Assembly (NCBI GenBank): GCA_024734495.1
Contig: JALMQS010000187.1
Location: 10,345,300 to 10,409,299, forward strand
Source: Forficula auricularia
Taxonomy: Eukaryota; Arthropoda; Insecta; Dermaptera; Forficulidae
Length of the DNA stretch: 64,000 nucleotides
Direction of reading: 5' to 3'
Positions 23,806 to 36,700 of this stretch are shown here, one piece after another (the first letter of the stretch is position 1; the number at the start of each line of letters is the position of its first letter). The notes below the pieces were generated by a model that made no database searches, was not told the origin of the DNA, and saw only the letters and a program-made list of their open reading frames with translations. Made by a program: the position numbers and the translations under genes.

Positions 23806-24324
23806 GGTATTCTTTCACAAATTCAAAAATTCAAGAAGTCTTCGAAACTTGGAATATAAGTCATTAAAAACATAATAAACACACTGTTAAAATTTGAAGA
23901 CGATTTTTCACACCAAACATGAAATAATTGCAATTATAAATGAAATTTTTTACATATGGTAGATTGGGAAAGGGTGGGAAAATGATCATTATTTTATGTT
24001 TTTTTCATTGAAGGACTTTCACCATCTTGATGAAAAACTAATATTTGTTAGAATAATATATTCGGAGTAACTTAAAAAAAATTGAAATTATTTACCACGT
24101 AGTTTTGATAAAAAATAAAAAAAAAACACATATTTGGGCGATTATTTTTAATGGAGGGGATAAAATATCAATGGCTTAGAAACGATCATTCATAAAGAGG
24201 ATATAGTAGTGTGAGAAGTACAGTAACGTTAAAAAAACATAACCTAAAATTTTAGCACCGTTCATATTTATAGAGTGGTTACGAGGCTAAAAGTTTTTGT
24301 GTGGATTGTCGCGAAAGAACTACC
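23806..24324. mobile_element. TTAA-family, short subfamily, downstream of ENT
   Basis: TTAA on both sides. Left end carries GGTATTC instead of GGTAGTT. Right end TGTCGCGAAAGAACTACC is intact. Confidence 0.82.
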
Positions 24325-24887
24325 TTAATTTGATAAAATTAAAAGAATATTTTTAGTCAAAATTTTTTATTCTTTAACATTTTTGTCTTATATTCGGGGT
24401 CTTCTTTGAATTTCATACTTGATTCCGAGCGTTGGTGAATACTATAGAAAGCATACACTCTATAGTAATTTTCCTGGGCAAATTGTTCTCTTGGGCGGTT
24501 TCCCGTTGCCTTCTCCTTTGTCCTCATCAAGAACTATTTTTACATGCTTTTATTCAACTTGGTTTCTCCGTCTCTCTTTGTAGAATTTTAAAATCAAATT
24601 TAGAATTTTTTTCTTTAAAACAAAATCCAACATGTCTCTTTTAGTTGTTTTTATATGCCTTTGATAGAATTATTAATGTGCGTTTGACCGATGCTGTGAT
24701 TAGTCTAGACAAGAGACAAACTATATAGACTGATAGACTAGAATTCTAGAAACAGTTGTTTATGCTATTATGCTTACTTATCATGAAAAGAAGCAACTGA
24801 GCTTAAATAAGTTATTTTTATTTATTTTGAAGTCAAAGACTTTATATATATTATGTATAGATTGTATCTAACATGTTAATAAAATCC

Positions 24888-24982
24888 CCTCTTCTTCTTT
24901 TCACGATGAAGGGACCAACCCAGGCCTTTAGGAGATGCACCTTTTTGGTGTAACTCCTCTCATCATTTTCATTTAAAAAAAA
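24888..24982 (+). mobile_element. SINE 3' fragment, same family
   Basis: Shares with the SINE at 51160-51512 the block TTCTTTTCACGATG...GGGACCA(A/G)CC, the words TTTAGG.GATG.ACC and an A-rich end. The tRNA-like head is missing. Confidence 0.7.
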
Positions 24983-25659
24983 ATCCCAAATTTATTTTAG
25001 AAAATAAATGATAATGTGTTTAAAACAAAAATTTAGCCAGCCTATTAAACGACAACAGTCTTTACTGATACCTTCTATTATTAGTTTATTACGTACTAGT
25101 ATTTTATTTTATATACTAAGCATTTAGTTTAAAATATTGCCCAAAAAACGATTTATATTGATCTATTCAATAGCAACCAAAATAAGAATTGTCAAATTAT
25201 ATTAATTAATCTTTATTTAATGTATATATACATATAAAAAAATACTTAAAAATTGCTCCGTTATTTTTTTATTATTTTTAATTTGTTTTTTTTATATCTA
25301 TATACATTTTATAAGAATTAAATAATTTAGTAATTGTCCTTTTCGTTGAGAAGAAGACAAAATATTTACCCAAAGCTTGGAAGTATAAATATTTAATTAT
25401 GGCCATATTGCCTTATTTGTAAATATCGAAGATATGTTGTGTCCTTAGACCAATTTGACTTTCATCAATAGTAAAATAGGTTCCCCTAAAAAAAAATATT
25501 GGAGCTCCATACAATGTCTTTTGGCGGGCACTGCACATATCACTAATTCTTTGACTCTCTAGTACTCCTTAATTAATACTATTCGTTTTTCTTACAATAG
25601 GAACCTCTTGAGCTCTTATGCCTCAAGGCGGCTCTGCTAAATAATATATTGATCCTTAA

Positions 25660-26594
25660 GGTAGTTGTTCCGCCAAATAGGTTTTCTTAGGATTTTTTTG
25701 AAATTTAGACAGATTATTATTTAAATACTTCTGCATCGATTGGTGGCAAAACGAAATTTATTAACAATATAGTTTTTCAGACTCTTATACATTGCACTAT
25801 ACCGGATATGGGAAAATTTACATTCATATTTAATTATAATTAAGAAACCCTTGTTACAATTTTTATAAAAAACTAAACCAACATTAAACAATAACCAATA
25901 CATATTTTAAGACAATTTTGATTCATAATTACAACACAGTTTCTGAGATAATAATGAATAAATAATGAAAAATATATACAAAAAAATTTACACTAAAAAC
26001 AATTTGGCAACATCGCATTTATTTAACCAGCGAACGATTTATAAAGCGCACATGCGCTAGATTTTTTCAAAATTATAATTTTCATAAGGTGTAACGTAGG
26101 CTTTGATTACATTTGTTAAAAAAATAACAAAACGAGTTTTATAGAAATTTACTAACTTTTAAAATGTATTTTATCTGTTATTTCAATATAAAAATATTCA
26201 TTCTCTTACAATGGTGCCAGATACACTAAAAACAATTTGGCAACATCGCATTTATTTAACCAGCGAACGATTTATAAAGCGCACATGCGCTAGATTTTTT
26301 CAAAATTATAATTTTCATAAGGTGTAACGTAGGCGTTGATTACATTTGTTAAAAAAATAACAAAACGAGTTTTATAGAAATTTTTTAACTTTTAAAATGT
26401 ATTTTATCTGTCATTTCAATATAAAAATATTCATTCTCTTACAATGGTGCCAGATTTCTCAAACGAGCACGGGATTGGTTAGAATCGGTACATAAACAGC
26501 AAAAAGTTTTGGGCTTATGAATTATGAATCCTTATTGTCTGTTCTATATACTCTAGCATTAACTTTTTGCTAGTATTGTCGCGAAACAACTACC
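25660..26594. mobile_element. TTAA-family, long subfamily, copy with internal duplication
   Basis: TTAA on both sides (25656-25659, 26595-26598). Longer than its relatives because a block of about 232 bases (ACACTAAAAACAATTTGGCA to TGGTGCCAGAT) is repeated in tandem, 25991-26222 and 26223-26454. Confidence 0.85.
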
Positions 26595-26598
26595 TTAA

Positions 26599-28019
26599 TT
26601 AATACTATTCGTTTTTCTTACAATAGGAACCCCTTTATAGGCCCTCTTGAGTTCTTATTTTCCTCAAGCCAGCTCTGGTAATAAATATATTGATCCTTAA
26701 ATTAAGAGATAATCAATTTTTGTAAAATAATAGAGAAATCCCTCTTCGTGATTGATCATTTCGGCCTCTGATAGATACATATATAATCTATTTTAACCAA
26801 TCTAATATATGAGGCAGGATTTAGCCTTTTGCGCTATTAAAATAAAAACCAAATATTTCTGCTCACGAATTTTGTTGAAATGAAAATATATATATATATA
26901 CAAAGAATTAATTTTAAGAAATTTTTAAACGCTCTTAATCATAAATTATTTTTCTTATTTATAATAATCTAGTAAAATTTAAGAGCATAAAGTCCTATTA
27001 AATACTAATTAGCTAAATCTAATGCTCTTATGAAATGAATGAAGACTTTCTATAATCTCGTCAAAAGATAATAAAAAACAATCATTTTGCATCTATTTCA
27101 CTTTGTTAATTAGAAGACTGTATGATTCTTGGACAAATTTGTCCAAGTTTCAAAATTATATCCAATGATTCCTAGAAAATTAAACTCTCCTGAATTAAGA
27201 ATGTATCATTCTTGTTTAAAAAAAAAGTAAGTAAAAATTTCGGAATCTACAGCCATCAATCTGGGACAATAAAATCAAATTAAATAAAGGAATTTAATTT
27301 TAATGAAAAGACGGTTTTAGAATACAACTGGCAAATTTTGCTAGATTGAAAAGTAGGCTTTGTTGTGTTCAAAAAATAAAAAAAAATAAAAAAAAAATAA
27401 TATATATATTTTTATTATTAAGATAATCATTAATAAGTAATCAATATAATAAAACATGATTTACTATATTTTTAATATATTCAACTTTAGCACATATTTG
27501 ATTGCAAATGGGACATGGCAGGTAATAGGACATGTAAGCTTTTAAAGCATTTCGATACTACTAGTCTAATAATTATTTGCATTTAAGGATTATGCATCTT
27601 TAATCATTTCACATATCATATTTGAACATTAAAAAGAAAAAAATAATTTATACCAATTAATGTTTTATTCTTGTGAAGTCCATGCCTAGTTTGTGAGACG
27701 ATTATTAAAAAATATATATTTATTTATTTATTTTTGGTAAAATTTCTTATATTATTATATCATGTTTTATAAAAATAAAAGAAACATTATGAGTTGTTGA
27801 ATTTAGCCTAGTTGCGTTGATTATAAGTTGAAAAGTTTAATAAAAAAAGATTGTGTGCATAAAAATTTAAATTTTAAAACCTTAAAATTAATCGGTTGTT
27901 TAATTAAAAATATCCTTTGTTTTTTGAAAAATAAAATATAGCGGCCACGTGCGTTTCGACTTTCATACCGAGAATTCCGTACCTAATTAATAAATCTAGA
28001 AGGAAATGTAGAAATTTAC
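26599..28019. other. Intergenic DNA between the two genes
   Basis: No frame or repeat assigned. The 26600-26700 flank repeats 25561-25650 (AATTAATACTATTCGTTTTT, TTACAATAGGAAC), so the TTAA element at 25660 lies between direct copies of about 90 bases. Confidence 0.5.
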
Positions 28020-28110
28020 TTGTAATAATAAAACTTGAGCATGATGCGAGGTAGGTTTCACAAAAAAGTGTGAAACCTACCTCGCATCTTGCTCAAGTTT
28101 TATTATTATA
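28020..28110. repeat. Short perfect-armed hairpin
   Basis: TAATAATAAAACTTGAGCAT... and GCGAGGTAGGTTTCACA meet their complements around AAAAAG at 28064. Confidence 0.75.
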
Positions 28111-28905
28111 TTAAAATGTTTCACGTAGAACCAACACCTAACTCCTTAAAAGTTAGAAATTTCCTTGGTTTGAGAATCCCTTTAGGTACAAAAATTGCTA
28201 CTTTGAAACCCTCTTTATACCGTCATTTTAAAGTGAATTAAATTTTAGAAAATTTAGTCTAATTCTACTTGATATTACAATAGATATCTCAAACCCAAAG
28301 ATAAAAAAATATTTTTATTTTTGTCCTCACAAAAAATCCGACCCCCTCCAAAATAACCTTCTCATTAAGTTTTTAAGCGATTTTTGAATTCGTGGAAAAT
28401 TAAAACATTTAATTTGTAAATTTTAAGTTATTTCTTATTTAGTTTAAGAACTATAATTCTACATACGGATTGACAGGCATTGATTGTATTGACACTATTA
28501 GTTCAGTTTTTGTTTGAATAGAAGTCAAAAACAGGATTAAAAAGTGTTTTGTTTCCCACTTGCTTTTTAAATCTTATTAAAAGATGATTCCTACTTTGGG
28601 AAACACAACATATTTTCAAATGCAAGTGATAAGATTTCTATGATGGGCGGTACTTTGGGGTCTGATCTTTCTTGGAATGACCATATCTCAACCGCTGCTC
28701 CGTACAAGCTTGGTTTCCTATTTAGGTCCAGACGCTGTTTTACACCCAGTCAATTTCTTACACTATATAAGGCATTCTCTTGCCACACTAGACCCAATTC
28801 AGAAGCGAGCAATTAGACTGATAGGAGATCCGGTTCCGACTAACTCACTCGACTCCCTGGCTCACCATAGAGCCGTTTCTGCCCTTTACTAGTACTATAT
28901 ATACT

Positions 28906-29165
28906 AAATTGAAAGTTTTTGCCGAGAGTAGCAGAATTTTTATATATTGAAGGAGACAATAAAAGAGTGTGTCTTCTGCTGGAATTTATAAATTTTATTT
29001 ATTTATAACGATCGTTATAAATAAATAAAATTTAAATTCCAGCAAGAAAATCTTTGTGTCTCCTTCATTATATATACTATTATGGTGTTTGTTCGATCGT
29101 TATAAATAAATAAAATTTATAAATTCCAGCAGAAGACACACTCTTTTATTGTCTCCTTCACTATA
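28906..29165. repeat. Foldback element, AGTAGCAGA family, with partial duplication
   Basis: Arms meet at ATAACGATCGTTAT. The right arm and the flanking TATATACTATTATGGTGTTT occur twice, suggesting a local duplication after insertion into a retrotransposon remnant. Confidence 0.75.
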
Positions 29166-29221
29166 TATACTATTATGGTGTTTGTTCTGTCGAGCTGAAA
29201 TCAATTATCCCCCCTAAAATA

Positions 29222-29712
29222 AGGTGACCAGATTTTAACATTGTTGAAGCGGGACAATTTGTATCAAACACCCTTCGAAGAGAGGGTTCAAAAAGTAATT
29301 TTTTTCGAGAGATTCAAACGAAAATATATATTTCAAACTATTTAGAAAATATACTATTTAAAATGAGTTTAGTTTTTTAAAATTTTTTCCCCGCCTTGAA
29401 ATTATCAATCAAGTTGATAAGGGCCCTCCTTTGTATCAACTACCCTTCGAAGAGAACGTTCAAAAAGTAATTTTTTTCGAGATATTCAAACGAAAATATT
29501 CTTATTTATCTTAATAATATTACTAACCATTTGTTCTCTGTTGTGATTGGTGCTGATGCCCAAAATTTAACCTTTTCCTTATTAATATATTTTTTAATAA
29601 TGATACTCCATTAAAAATATCATTTTTTAAGCATTCTTTCCAAAAATCGGAACTTTCTTAAAACGCCGGGGGACGCGGAACAAATTGTTAAAAAGCGAGA
29701 CGTCTGGTCACC
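29222..29712. mobile_element. TA-flanked MITE
   Basis: Ends are AAGGTGACCAGA and TCTGGTCACCTT, each next to TA. It splits the retrotransposon at 28640-29920, whose frame resumes after it. An internal direct repeat (ACCCTTCGAAGAGA... and CAAAAAGTAATTTTTTTCGA) occurs twice, near 29270 and 29443. Confidence 0.7.
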
Positions 29713-29920
29713 TTACCCTAAAGTCCTCTTTGCAAGAAACACACGGTTTTTGAACGTTCAGCACCTCTTCGCTGTCAAATTGAATAAAAATCGAACCAGC
29801 GCCAACTAATTTTATCCCTATGACCTTTAGAGACTGGAACTCGCTTCTTATAACCTTCAGTTGTTTAAACCCGCACCCACAGATACCTTCGGAAAAAAAA
29901 GTTCACGTCGACCTAATGTC

Positions 29921-30675
29921 TTTGTTTCTGCTATAATATTTTTATTTTTCAATAATTCATAACAAAAAAATACCTATTCACTATTTATTAATTAAAGTAT
30001 TGAATAAGATTAAAATTTTTAAATTTAAATCTTCATGCACAGAGCCTTAATCACAAGTAGAAACGTTGTATATTCTGATAGGAATATATTATTATCTCTG
30101 TGATTTTATTCTTTAACTTATAAACCTGAGTTATCTATTTTTAAAGGTGAAATTTAATTTTATTCTCATCCACCCTCAAATTATTTTATTGTACTAATGA
30201 AACCATTTGATAAACTCCATCGGGTAGGGTTAGTATTTTTTAATCGTCGCACTTGAAATAATTCTAACTCAACCTTATTATATAACTAGGCAAGACTGCA
30301 TTTTAAACTGTTCTTAATCTCACTTGTTATTCTTCATTATAGCAATTGTTTTTTACACTAATCATAAAATATCCAAAACGAAATGTTTTCTATTAATTTA
30401 AATAAAAAATATTTTCATTATCATGTTGATTTCCTGTTATATTAACTTGTATTCATATCATGTATAAATAAATTTTAAAAGAAAAAATAAGTTTGTTTTA
30501 TTGTGAAAGAAAAGAAATATTTTGATATACTTTTATTATATTTTTTTTATTCAATAAGATTATATTTTAGATTATAGGGATTGATATATAATAGATTAAT
30601 GTATAGTATAAGAAAAAAAAAGGAAAGAAAAATGTAAATATATGATTTTTTTCAATCTTAATATAAATGTATTTA
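29921..30675. other. Intergenic DNA just downstream of MAEA
   Basis: AT-rich; the MAEA 3' untranslated region is expected in the right part on the - strand. Nothing else recognised. Confidence 0.4.
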
Positions 30676-30777
30676 TTACATAACAAATACTTTTTCTAGT
30701 TTTTTATATTGAAAGACTTCTTTCGTTTTTGGGCAGATAATTTGCCCATCTTTTTCAATAGCCATCTGTTCCAAAGC
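30676..30777 (-). CDS. MAEA: MAEA exon 8, C-terminus and stop
   Basis: Encodes [33 protein letters not shown] and [12 protein letters not shown] is the conserved MAEA end. An AATAAA polyadenylation signal overlaps the stop codon region on the - strand (TGTAATAAATAC). Confidence 0.94.
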   Translation of the reverse strand, partial: ALEQMAIEKDGQIICPKTKEVFQYKKLEKVFVM

Positions 30778-33700
30778 CTAAAAATTAATAGAGATATTAG
30801 TTAGTAACTATCGAATAATTCTTAATATATTATTTAGAAATCAGGTAATATGTCATTAATTAAATAAAATAATCTTATAAAATGTTTCGTGCACATAGTA
30901 ATATGAATTACGAGTGACAAAAATTAATTAAGTCAATCAATTTTAGTCGAACGTTTCGTCAATTTTATTTCGACTTCTTCAGTAACTAAAATATATATAA
31001 TTTAGTATTACAAAAATTATGAATTAAGAGGCTATTAAAGAATATTCAAACAATAAAATTAATACCTCTACCACCAGTGACGTAATTAAGGTCACCCTTT
31101 TTTCCGAGGGGAGAATCTTCAAAAAGACCCCTCGGCACGTGCCTCAGGGTAGTGTCAGGTTCCTGTCATTTCCAGGAACTGACTAAACTCCCTTCCCCTT
31201 ATTTCCCCGCCAGCTGGGACCACAGTGTATTACTTCAGGTGAAGAGAATATCGCCTTTTCTATCCGGTACTCAGAGCGGCTTTTAATGTTTCTCTTTCGT
31301 GGCATGTCTTCCCCTGGAGAATGGATTTCAGGAAGGCAGCGACTTTATAACATCTCCACTCTCCAGCATGAGCACAACCACGGTCTGTCTGTTAAAATCA
31401 GCTGGCAAAGCCTGTACCTACATTCTGCCCATCTCGGACAGTAAAGCCCGGTTCACACCAGGCGTTTTTCGCTGATGGTAGCCTTGAGGGCTTGGCTGCC
31501 GCTAGATGTCGTGATGGATTTTTGTTTTGTTGGCTTCACACTCTGCTATTTGCAGTAAGGCTGGATTTATTCTAAAAGCAGGATCAGATGCGTGCGCACA
31601 CAATCGCTCAGCAGTTGTCAAAAAAAAAATGGCTGGCAATAATATAATTGGAGAGGTTATTAATCGTACACGAACTGGAATTGTTGCTTTTTTATTAATT
31701 TGTGAAAAACGGCGAAAACAAAAACGTTTGAACAATCCACCCAGAATGTGGTGTCGTTTATTGCGGCTTCAGGATTGGTTTACCATGCGCATGTCACCCA
31801 AGTGATAAAATACTGCTTTCCGATTGGTTCTCTCCCTAATTTTCCAAGCAATCTATCAGGAGAAAATAGAACATGTTCTAATCACAAAATCCAACAAGCT
31901 AGCCAGCTTCCCAGCCCTCAGTGACGTCATTTTAAGCCTCTGGATCCAGCCTAGCCAGCCATCTAGATTTCTATCAACAAAAAACGCCTGGTGTGAACCG
32001 GGTTTAAAACAGTGTGCTCCGCTGTCCTCCTCAGCGCAGAACTAACAGACACCATCTTCCTTTCTCCCAATACGGGATAAGAATGAGCAGAAGCATCCGT
32101 GCCCGCTTAGGAATTGTGTGATGTAAAAATCCACCTCGCCCTGCCTCCTGTCGAGCCACCTTCCCATGTTTGGGATCAGGATTCTCGTCCAGGCTGCTTT
32201 TTCTGCTCCCCAGCTCCGGAACCAACTCTTTCGGGCAGCTTCCTAGGATTCGTGTTTTCTCATCGCCCCTTCAAAGACTCGGCTCTGCCATGAGGTGGAT
32301 TGGCATCACCCCGGAAATCTCCTGAAGAGCCTCCGTAGAGACTGTACGATAGGCCCTACATACCCTGAGTAGGATTTTCCTTTGTTGAACTTCCAGCATA
32401 GCTCGGTACGATTTATATTGTAGGCTTTTACACCATACAGGAGCAGCATACAGCAGTATGGTCACCTGAGTCCTGCTAAAACCATGGGTGCGTCCCAAAC
32501 CTAAACTCCCTAAATTTTGAAAACTCCATGTTCCAAATTTAGGATGTGAAAATAATTTTTTGTATGATGACTACTTATTTCTTTTTTTTTTAATTCACCT
32601 TCAAAACAAAGGGTAGTTTTGCTCCACTCTGTATAATTAGTTAGTGCTGAAGAAGTCTAAATTAAATTGACAAAACATTCGACTACAATTGATTGTCTTA
32701 TTTAATTTTTAATTATATATATAAATAAAATTATAATGTAATTATATTGTGACTATTTTTAATATGTTTTTATATTCATTTTATGAAGATTTGTTAATAT
32801 AATTTAATAATTTTTATTGAAGAAAAGATTTTTTATTTTGCTGAGAGAAGCAGCGTTGTTGATTAATAAAGAGAAATCATTGAGGTCTTCTGCTTGATGC
32901 AAATAAACATATAGAATTCTTTATGTAGCTAGATTGCTATAACAACGAATTTTTCTATAACCAACGGGTAATTGAACCCATGAGCAATAACAGATAAAAA
33001 ATTAAAAAACTAATGAATAAGGTAGTTGTTTCGCGACAATACTAGCAAAAAGTTAATGCTAGAGTATATATATATATATATATGTAGAACAGACAATAAG
33101 GATTCATAATTCATAAGCCCAAAATTTTTTGCTGTTTATGTACCACTACTAACCAATCCCGTGCTCGTTTGACAAATATGGCAACATTGTCCGGGCTTGA
33201 ATATTTTTATCATAGAAATGACAGATAAAATACATTATAAAGGTCGATTTATAAAACAAAAAGTTCTTAATAAGCGATTGAAAGCTGTTGCGACAATGGC
33301 TGAAGCGAAAAAACGTCAAAAAAGTACTAACGTTAACATACTTTTTAGGTTAAATAAATGCGTTGTTGCCAGCTTGTTTTTATTATTGTAAATTTTTCAT
33401 TATTTATTCATTATTATCTCAGAAACTGTGTTGTAACTATGAATTAAAATTTTCTTAAAAAAATGTATTAGTTATTGTTTAATGTTGGTTTAGTTTTTTA
33501 TTACAATGGTAAGAAGAGTTTCTTATAATTATATATGTAAACTTTCCGATATCCCGTATAGTGAAAAGTATAAGAGTCTGAAAAACTCTATCTTTGGAAT
33601 TTAATATCTCCGGAACTATATTGTTCATAAATTTCGTTTTACCACCAATCGATGCAGACGTATTTAAATAATAATCTGTCTAAATTTCAAAAAAATTCTA

Positions 33701-36700
33701 AGAAAACCCATATGGTGAAACAACTACCTTAAGGTCAAACCTTAAAAACTATAAATCTCAAAACAAATAAATTTTATTTATTTATACTTAGTATATATAT
33801 TTTATTTATGTTTATTTGCAGCAGAGGACAACCTCATTGATTTCATTTTATAAATTTTTATATTGTCCTAAGAAAGGCAAAGTATATGCCGAAAGTTTAG
33901 AAGAATAAATTAATTAATGATCATATTATTTGATTTCTAAATAATCTAAAAATGTATGTAAAGAAATGAGTATCTATTTGAGAAAGGATTGAATTTTTTT
34001 TCAAAATCAACTTGTGATATATATAATCAATTAATTTTACGAACATGAATTTAGGTCATTTATCAAAGATTTTAATAGATAGGGGAGAAGTGGGATAGTT
34101 GATCCTGTGGGATACATGATCCCCATTAAAAAATTAGCGCTTGCAAGGACTTTATTTTTGTTCTGTTAGCCAAATTAGGTAGCGGTCATGATGGCTACTA
34201 AACCTTGAGGTAATCATCTATGAGCAATAACTTGTTGCTTTTAATTTTGAAAATTTGATTTTTTTCATGACCCTACTTGTTTATACGTATGCATGGGAAG
34301 TCGCAACAATTTTAGTACTTGTACTTTATGATTTATTGCTTATATTTCTGAAATATTGTGTGTATTTAGCTATTTAAAGGCAATTGTTTCCATAACAAAT
34401 TTGCTTGACTTGTTGCTGTTTTTTTCAATTTTCGAAAAAATGGCTGCATCGGGATAGTTGATCCCTTCAGGTAGAGGGATACTTGATCCTGGAATCAAGT
34501 ATCCCTCTTATGATTCTTTTGATTGTGTCTCATGTTTAAGGATTAAGTCTAATTGCGTTTCACATGCCGCGGAAGTATACAACTAAGGGCCGGTTGTATG
34601 TCGCAAAGTAAATGCTTTTTACCACTAACCAAGGGTAGATGGTAAATGGAGGGGCTGGGATGGCCAATCAGATGACAGGAACTAAAGTTCCTGTCATCTG
34701 ATTGGCCATCCAGCCTCCATTTACCATTACCCTTGGTTAGTGGTAAAAAGCATTTACTTTGCGACATACAACCGGCCCTTAGGAAGGCGCTAGAAAGAGG
34801 GTACCATACGACCCAGAGACCCTGGAAAATGCAGGATGGTGAAAGTTACAAGAGCGCAGCGAGAAAATTTAGTATCAACGTGATGAAATTGAAAAGGATG
34901 TGCCGTAAACAAAAACATATTCAACCAGGTTATAAAAATCGTCAGATTTTCTCCGAAACTCAAGAAAGCGAATTGGGTCTGACGGACATGTCCAAAATGT
35001 ATTACGGGTTAAACGTCCAACAATTGCACAAGTTAGCTTACCAATATGCTAAAATAATTCAAATTCAATATCCATCTATCTGGGATACAACCCAGCAAGC
35101 AGGCCGTAACTGGTACCGAGGTTTTTTGGAAAGAAACCTCCGGGATCAAATAACCCACTCGCCAGGATCAAGTATCCCCATGGTGTGGGTTAGTTGATCC
35201 TTGCACAGGAGTTTGAAAAAACTGATTTGCCGTTTTTGTTCAACAAACAAGAAGGTCTACATAGGTGCATGATTGATAGTATGGAACGAGGCTACATGTC
35301 TGGTTGAAAAAAGTTCAAATTTATTATCATGGTTCGAATTATTAAAAGAAAACCAAAACAGGGATCAACTATCCCACCTCTCCCCTATGTTTATATTGAA
35401 TGTAGGAGGGTCTTGTCCCCCGGGAGTCGAACCCAAGCACTAGTAAGCTTTCCGGGCAACTAGTCAGATCCTTCATTTAATAGATATGTTTATATTGCAT
35501 GTAGGAGGGTCTTGTCCCCTCGGGAGACGAACCCAAGCACTAGTAAGCTTACAACACCCTCCTACATGCAATATAGAGTAAACATATCTATTAAAATCTT
35601 TGATAAATGACCTAAATTCATGTTCCTAAAAATTTATGATTGTTAATGCAAATGAATAATTTAAATTAAAACTAAATAATAATCACCTGTTCCCCATAAA
35701 CATATCCGTTAGGAAGCATCATTGGTATATTATGTTCATTCAAAGGAAGGCCTGAAATGGCACAAACCAAGCGAGATTGAGAACAATGAGCAAACGGTAG
35801 AGGTGCAGCCAATTGATTCAAAGCATCCTGGCACACTGGGCAAGATGGATTGCGAGCCTCCTTTTGCTGGCTATAACACTGAGTAAGAAATGTTAAGGAG
35901 AAATAATATTGTTTGTACATTCTCTTATTTTACTTTTTTCAATTGTAATATTTTAAAGATGTTTACAAAATTGTCTTTGAATTTTAGCGTATATTCAGTA
36001 ACTGTCTTGTCATATACAGAGTGTTTCAGGAGGAATAGTAAATATTTTAGGAGATGATAGTATAGACGTATTGCAATAAAAAATGCCATATAACATGTGT
36101 CCAATTTTTATTGAGTACAGAGATACAGCTGAGTTCAATGCATTTTCATTTCGTGTCTTGGTACACCGGTTGCTATGGGCGTATTTATCGAATGTCAGCA
36201 GTAGAGTGTTGATGTTCAAGTTATGAAGTTGTGCTTTAGTTTACATTGAAGTTTTCATTGTGATTTGTTGGCCAAGTCTACTTAATGTAGGTAAGCGTGT
36301 CAACATGCCGCACGTATTTACACATGCTGAGTATGCCGATATTGGGTTACATACTAGCATAACAGCTGAATCTCTGTTCTCAATAAAAATTGGACATGTT
36401 ATATGGCATTTTTTATTGCAATTAGTCTATACTACCACCTCCTAAAATATTTACTATTCCTCCTGAAACACCCTGTATAGTATATATTATTGATTTCATG
36501 TTAAATTTAGTCCAAAAATGAAGACATCTATCCTTCTTATATATTGACTAAGTCGAACCTCTAAAAATCCAATTCACATGCCTTCCTTTAAAAAAACCTC
36601 TTCAAGGAGAAGACCTAAATTGTAGTATTTTCTTGAATTTGGAATGTAGGACTATTAAAGAAAAGATAGAGTTGAGTGGAGACAGGTGGATCCGTCAAAC

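Larger units (their letters stand above)
28640..29920 (+). mobile_element. Degraded non-LTR retrotransposon 3' end, interrupted twice
   Basis: Fragments read on the + strand: GSDLSWNDHISTAAPYKLGF, then after a deletion LDPIQKRAIRLIGDPVPTNS and LDSLAHHRAVSALY, a break, then further on ARNTRFLNVQHLFAVKLNKN and LQLFKTRTHRYLR. This is the familiar C-terminal region of arthropod non-LTR elements. Two insertions split it: foldback sequence at 28906-29165 and a TA-flanked MITE at 29222-29712. Confidence 0.75.

Noticed and set aside
35391..35590. CRISPR-like array
   Set aside because: There are only two repeat copies, with tRNA-like sequence, in a eukaryotic intron.
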